Positions 61,139 through 64,000 of a stretch of 64,000 nucleotides of DNA are shown here, piece after piece (positions within the stretch are counted from its first letter, which is position 1; every line of letters begins with the position of its first letter). The DNA is from an uncultured Porphyromonadaceae bacterium (lineage in GTDB: Bacteria > Bacteroidota > Bacteroidia > Bacteroidales > Muribaculaceae): the NCBI GenBank assembly GCA_905198125.1, contig CAJKBH010000003.1, forward strand, positions 1 through 64,000, in the 5' to 3' direction. The translations under genes were made by a program, and so were the position numbers. A model generated the notes under the pieces. That model saw only the letters and a program-made list of their open reading frames with translations, searched no databases and was not told where the DNA came from.

Positions 61139-62475
61139 TTCGTCTTATCTTCCATCATTTCGTATTCATGTGTGGGATGGTCCTTGGCAAACGCCTTCAG
61201 GCGTTCCTCCAGCCGCCTGAAATCGTCGGGCGTCGACACCATCGACACGCATACGCGTATACCCTGCTGGTCGCTTCCCGTGGAATCCAGCGTGATGGCC
61301 GAGATGCCGTAACGCATCAGATCGCGCTGCAGCTCGGCACCCGACATATCATTATAACCGACCGTGAAGAAGAAGCCGTCGGATATGGGACGGTCGCCGT
61401 CACGCTCGTACACGATATGGAAACCGTTTTCCAGGAACAGCCCCTTCATTATCTCGGCACGGCGCGCATACTCCGAGGTATGGTCCACAAACTTCAATTC
61501 TCCGCTCGCAGCCTTCTCCAGCATGGCGGCCAAAGCGTACTGGGCCGAATGCGACGTGCCGGACGACGACACATACAGGACACCGTTTATATAAGCCTCG
61601 CCTAATTTCGGCATCTCGTAGAATTTCTCCAGATACTCATACTTGCGGTCGTACACCTTGTCGCTCATGCACACCAATGCGATACGCTGACCGGCGTAGC
61701 TGAACATCTTGGAGCCGGACATCAGCAGGATGTAGTTGTCGGTGTAATGAGACACCGATACTCCGGTCTTGCCGGGTTCCTGCACGTTCTCGCGGAAGTC
61801 CATGCCGAAATAGGCCATGTCCTCAAGCACTATCACATCGTACCTGGTGGCGAGACGGCCTATTATTTCCAGCTCCTCCTCGGTCAGGTTGGTCCACGCC
61901 GGGTTATTGGGATTGCTGTACATCAGCGCCGTTATGTTGCCTTTCTTCAGATATTCCTCCAGCTTGGCCTCAAGTGCCTTACCACGATAATTGTATATGT
62001 CGAACTGCTCGTGCTTGATACCCAACACCTTGGCCTGTTGCGGGTTGGCGGGGAATCCCGGCATCAGGAACAACATGGTGTCCTTCTGATCCTTCAGTCT
62101 CTGCGCCAGAATGATCTGCAGCGTGAAGCTGCCCTGCATGGAGCCTACGGTGGGCACTATGCACTTTTCGCTGACGTCGATGCCTAAGAACCGCTTCAGG
62201 AAAGCCTTGCCGGCCTTCTTTAAGCGGGGTACTCCGAATACAGGGGGATATTGGTTGGCCACTCCACGGCGCAGCGCCTCGATCTCGGCTTCCACGCCGT
62301 CTGTTTCGGCAGGTAATCCGGGATTGCCCAATTCAAGATGGACAACCGGCTCGCCCATCTGGTCTTCCAATGCATGAGCCAACGAGTTGATCTGACGTAT
62401 CGTGGCGCCGGACAGGTCCATGATGGACAGTTCCTCCACCAGCGCGTTGAATTCCTGTTCGTTTATCGGAAACAT
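61135..62475 (-). CDS. PLP-dependent aminotransferase, class I/II
   Basis: A 446-residue fold-type I aminotransferase. Motifs: VVHLELGNPGLPAETDGVEA, YSNPNNPAWTNLTEEEL, VLEDMAYFGMDF (Asp-x-x-Tyr) and MSGSKMFSYAGQRIAL with the PLP Lys. It would turn an amino acid into its 2-keto acid, which the IorAB enzyme can decarboxylate. A 15-base direct repeat CTTCCATCATTTCGT occurs at its 3' end and again at the next gene's start. It follows iorB by 67 bases. Confidence 0.87.
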   Translation of the reverse strand: MFPINEQEFNALVEELSIMDLSGATIRQINSLAHALEDQMGEPVVHLELGNPGLPAETDGVEAEIEALRRGVANQYPPVFGVPRLKKAGKAFLKRFLGIDVSEKCIVPTVGSMQGSFTLQIILAQRLKDQKDTMLFLMPGFPANPQQAKVLGIKHEQFDIYNYRGKALEAKLEEYLKKGNITALMYSNPNNPAWTNLTEEELEIIGRLATRYDVIVLEDMAYFGMDFRENVQEPGKTGVSVSHYTDNYILLMSGSKMFSYAGQRIALVCMSDKVYDRKYEYLEKFYEMPKLGEAYINGVLYVSSSGTSHSAQYALAAMLEKAASGELKFVDHTSEYARRAEIMKGLFLENGFHIVYERDGDRPISDGFFFTVGYNDMSGAELQRDLMRYGISAITLDSTGSDQQGIRVCVSMVSTPDDFRRLEERLKAFAKDHPTHEYEMMEDKTK

Positions 62476-62542
62476 GGTATGTATTATTTAAGGAGATTTC
62501 GATTTAAGGTAATTTCTATCTATCGTCTGGCTTAAGCACAGT

Positions 62543-63124
62543 TTATTTCGTATTCAGTGCCATTTCGCGGCCTCGTCTGAACGCTGCTATGTTGGCCTCT
62601 ACCACCTGCGGCCCTTTGCGGCCGAACAGTCCCTCTATGGCCTTCTCTATCTTGTCCTGCGGGATGTCGACGAAAGGTGACGCGGCACCTAACAGCACTA
62701 AGTTGGAGCTACGTGCCGACGCCACTTCCTTGGCTACAGCCTCCATGTCGAAGGCCACTACGTGACCGTGATTCTGCAGCTCGGCCTTGATGGCTTCCAA
62801 GTCGGGATAGTTGTCGATGTTGACGAAGGGCAGCGTCGAGGTCACAATCCAGCCCTTGGGCGAGAGATAGGGAAGGTAACGCAGTGCCTCCATCGGCTCC
62901 ATCGAGACTATCAGGTCAGCCCCTCCCTTGGGTATCAGGTCGGAATGAATGGGTTTGGAACTGAGACGCAGATTGGACTGCACGTCGCCGCCGCGCTGGC
63001 TCATGCCGTGCACCTCTGCCTGTTTCAGATACAGATCGTCGGCCAATGCCGCCGACCCCAATATAGTGGCTATCGTCAATATGCCCTGTCCGCCGACACC
63101 GGCCAAAATTATATCGCTTTTCAT
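62543..63124 (-). CDS. iorB: Indolepyruvate oxidoreductase subunit beta
   Basis: A 193-residue gamma-type domain of 2-oxoacid:ferredoxin oxidoreductase. Signatures: DIILAGVGGQGILTIATILG at the start, HGMSQRGGDVQSNLRL, and VSMEPMEALRYLPYL. With IorA it decarboxylates aryl pyruvates (from Trp, Phe, Tyr) to aryl-acetyl-CoA, reducing ferredoxin in the cytoplasm. It is 45 bases downstream of iorA. Confidence 0.92.
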   Translation of the reverse strand: MKSDIILAGVGGQGILTIATILGSAALADDLYLKQAEVHGMSQRGGDVQSNLRLSSKPIHSDLIPKGGADLIVSMEPMEALRYLPYLSPKGWIVTSTLPFVNIDNYPDLEAIKAELQNHGHVVAFDMEAVAKEVASARSSNLVLLGAASPFVDIPQDKIEKAIEGLFGRKGPQVVEANIAAFRRGREMALNTK

Positions 63125-63169
63125 CGTAATTTCTGTCTTAAGTTAATGACTTATTCCTGTTAGTCGCGC

Positions 63170-64000
63170 TTATTTCTTGGCGCCGGCGTGACGGCGGGCC
63201 GTCTGGATACATTCGCGGCGCGATATTATCACTGACAGGCCGGGATGCTGTATCTCCTCCTCGAACAGGTCGCGGATCTTGTCGTGCAGCTTGGGCAGCG
63301 AGTCTATGGTGCGCACATGCGCGGGATCTGCGCCCAGTCCGAGGCATATCTCCTCCAGTTTACCGGTGCCCTGCGAGTCCTGGCCTCCGGTCATGCCGGT
63401 GGTGAGGTTGTCGGATATCACCACCACTATGTTGGAATTCTCGTTGATGGCGTCTAACAGTCCGGTCATTCCGGAATGTGTGAACGTGGAGTCGCCTATT
63501 ATGGCCAGCGACGGGAACTGTCCTGCGTCGGCCGCGCCCTTGGCCATGGTGATGGAGGCACCCATGTCCACGCACGAGTCAATGGCGTTGAACGGCTTCA
63601 GGAATCCAAGCGTATAGCAGCCTATGTCGCCGAACACCTTTGCGTCGGGATATTTCTCCAATGCGGCGTTCATGGCGCCGTACACGTCACGGTGACCGCA
63701 ACCCTGGCACAATGCCGGCGGACGACCCACTACATTCTCGGGTGCATTCCCCTCCTTATGCGCTTTCAGCCCGGCAGCTTCGGGACGCAGTGCCTTGATG
63801 GCGCGGGCCACCTCGTCCGGTGTAAGTTCGCCGTCGCGTACCACATGGCCGTTCAGCTTGCCGTAGATGGTCTTGCCGTCGTATAGTAGTCCGCCCATCT
63901 GACGCTCGATGAATGGCTGGCCTTCCTCCAGTATAAGGATGGCGTCACTCTCGTCGCGCAGGTGCTTAAGCATCTTGACCGGCAGCGGATACTGCCCTAT
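63170..64000 (-). CDS. iorA: Indolepyruvate oxidoreductase subunit alpha, C-terminal part (5' end outside window)
   Basis: The frame is open to the window edge (first visible residues IGQYPLPVKMLKHLRDE), so the ATG at 63971-63973 is internal. The TPP domain is clear: PALCQGCGHRDVYGAMNAAL, FGDIGCYTLG, SLAIIGDSTFTHSGMTGLLDAI and NSNIVVVISDN. The chain ends at SRRECIQTARRHAGAKK with no C-terminal 4Fe-4S ferredoxin module, unlike the archaeal IorA I know; electrons must leave by another route or partner. Confidence 0.93.
   Translation of the reverse strand: MGQYPLPVKMLKHLRDESDAILILEEGQPFIERQMGGLLYDGKTIYGKLNGHVVRDGELTPDEVARAIKALRPEAAGLKAHKEGNAPENVVGRPPALCQGCGHRDVYGAMNAALEKYPDAKVFGDIGCYTLGFLKPFNAIDSCVDMGASITMAKGAADAGQFPSLAIIGDSTFTHSGMTGLLDAINENSNIVVVISDNLTTGMTGGQDSQGTGKLEEICLGLGADPAHVRTIDSLPKLHDKIRDLFEEEIQHPGLSVIISRRECIQTARRHAGAKK

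Noticed and set aside
1..64000. tRNA, rRNA, insertion sequences, integrases
   Set aside because: None recognised on either strand by eye; a covariance-model scan would be needed to exclude small RNAs.

Overview
The window looks like a chromosome segment of a gut Bacteroidales bacterium, probably in or near the Muribaculaceae (family placement is an inference). Evidence: a SusC/SusD polysaccharide utilisation locus with ECF sigma and FecR, a UpxY-type antiterminator at the head of a capsule operon, promoters of the Bacteroidetes form TTTG-N19-TAnnTTTG, the ileS-lspA-DUF4296 gene order, and few Shine-Dalgarno sites.

Layout. 1-468: 3' end of glnS. 469-1051: non-coding, with short tandem repeats and a putative capsule leader. 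1052-25769: capsule/exopolysaccharide operon (upxY, flippase, TPP enzyme, pyruvyl transferase, ATP-grasp, glycosyltransferases, polymerase, acetyltransferases, two initiating phosphoglycosyl transferases, radical SAM, aminotransferase). Its 2-13 kb part is strikingly AT-rich. Set into it at 15533-22710 is a four-gene cassette: a reverse transcriptase fused to a nitrilase domain, two phospholipase-D-like proteins and a large protein I cannot assign. It resembles the UG/DRT anti-phage reverse transcriptases with an accessory set I do not recognise, and is the best candidate here for an undescribed system. 25952-27557: a toxin/antitoxin/SecB-like chaperone operon behind two palindromes. 27655-34015 (minus): housekeeping operon ddl-ileS-lspA-DUF4296. 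34519-39861: a small defence-like island with a DUF262/HNH protein, a McrB N-terminal-like protein without its motor, an exonuclease III homologue lacking catalytic residues, and a Fic protein bracketed by 60-bp copies of the end of the neighbouring cation-efflux gene. 41233-59648: a polysaccharide utilisation locus with tandem secreted paralogues, a phosphoesterase, an acetylesterase, FecR, GH5, SusC, SusD, a large unknown protein, GH3, an SGNH esterase, and the ECF sigma gene at the far end. 59834-64000 (minus): indolepyruvate oxidoreductase IorA/IorB, an aminotransferase and a CoA-transferase, probably an amino-acid fermentation pathway.

How the genes work together. The capsule genes would build a repeat unit on undecaprenyl phosphate, flip and polymerise it, with pyruvyl, acyl and possibly amide decorations; a G9 tract inside one acyltransferase could switch it on and off. 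Surface variation, the RT cassette, the chaperone-linked toxin-antitoxin operon and the DUF262 island are all plausible phage-facing functions within 40 kb. The utilisation locus would import and degrade an acetylated beta-linked glycan. No tRNA, rRNA, CRISPR array, insertion sequence, integrase or replication origin was seen.
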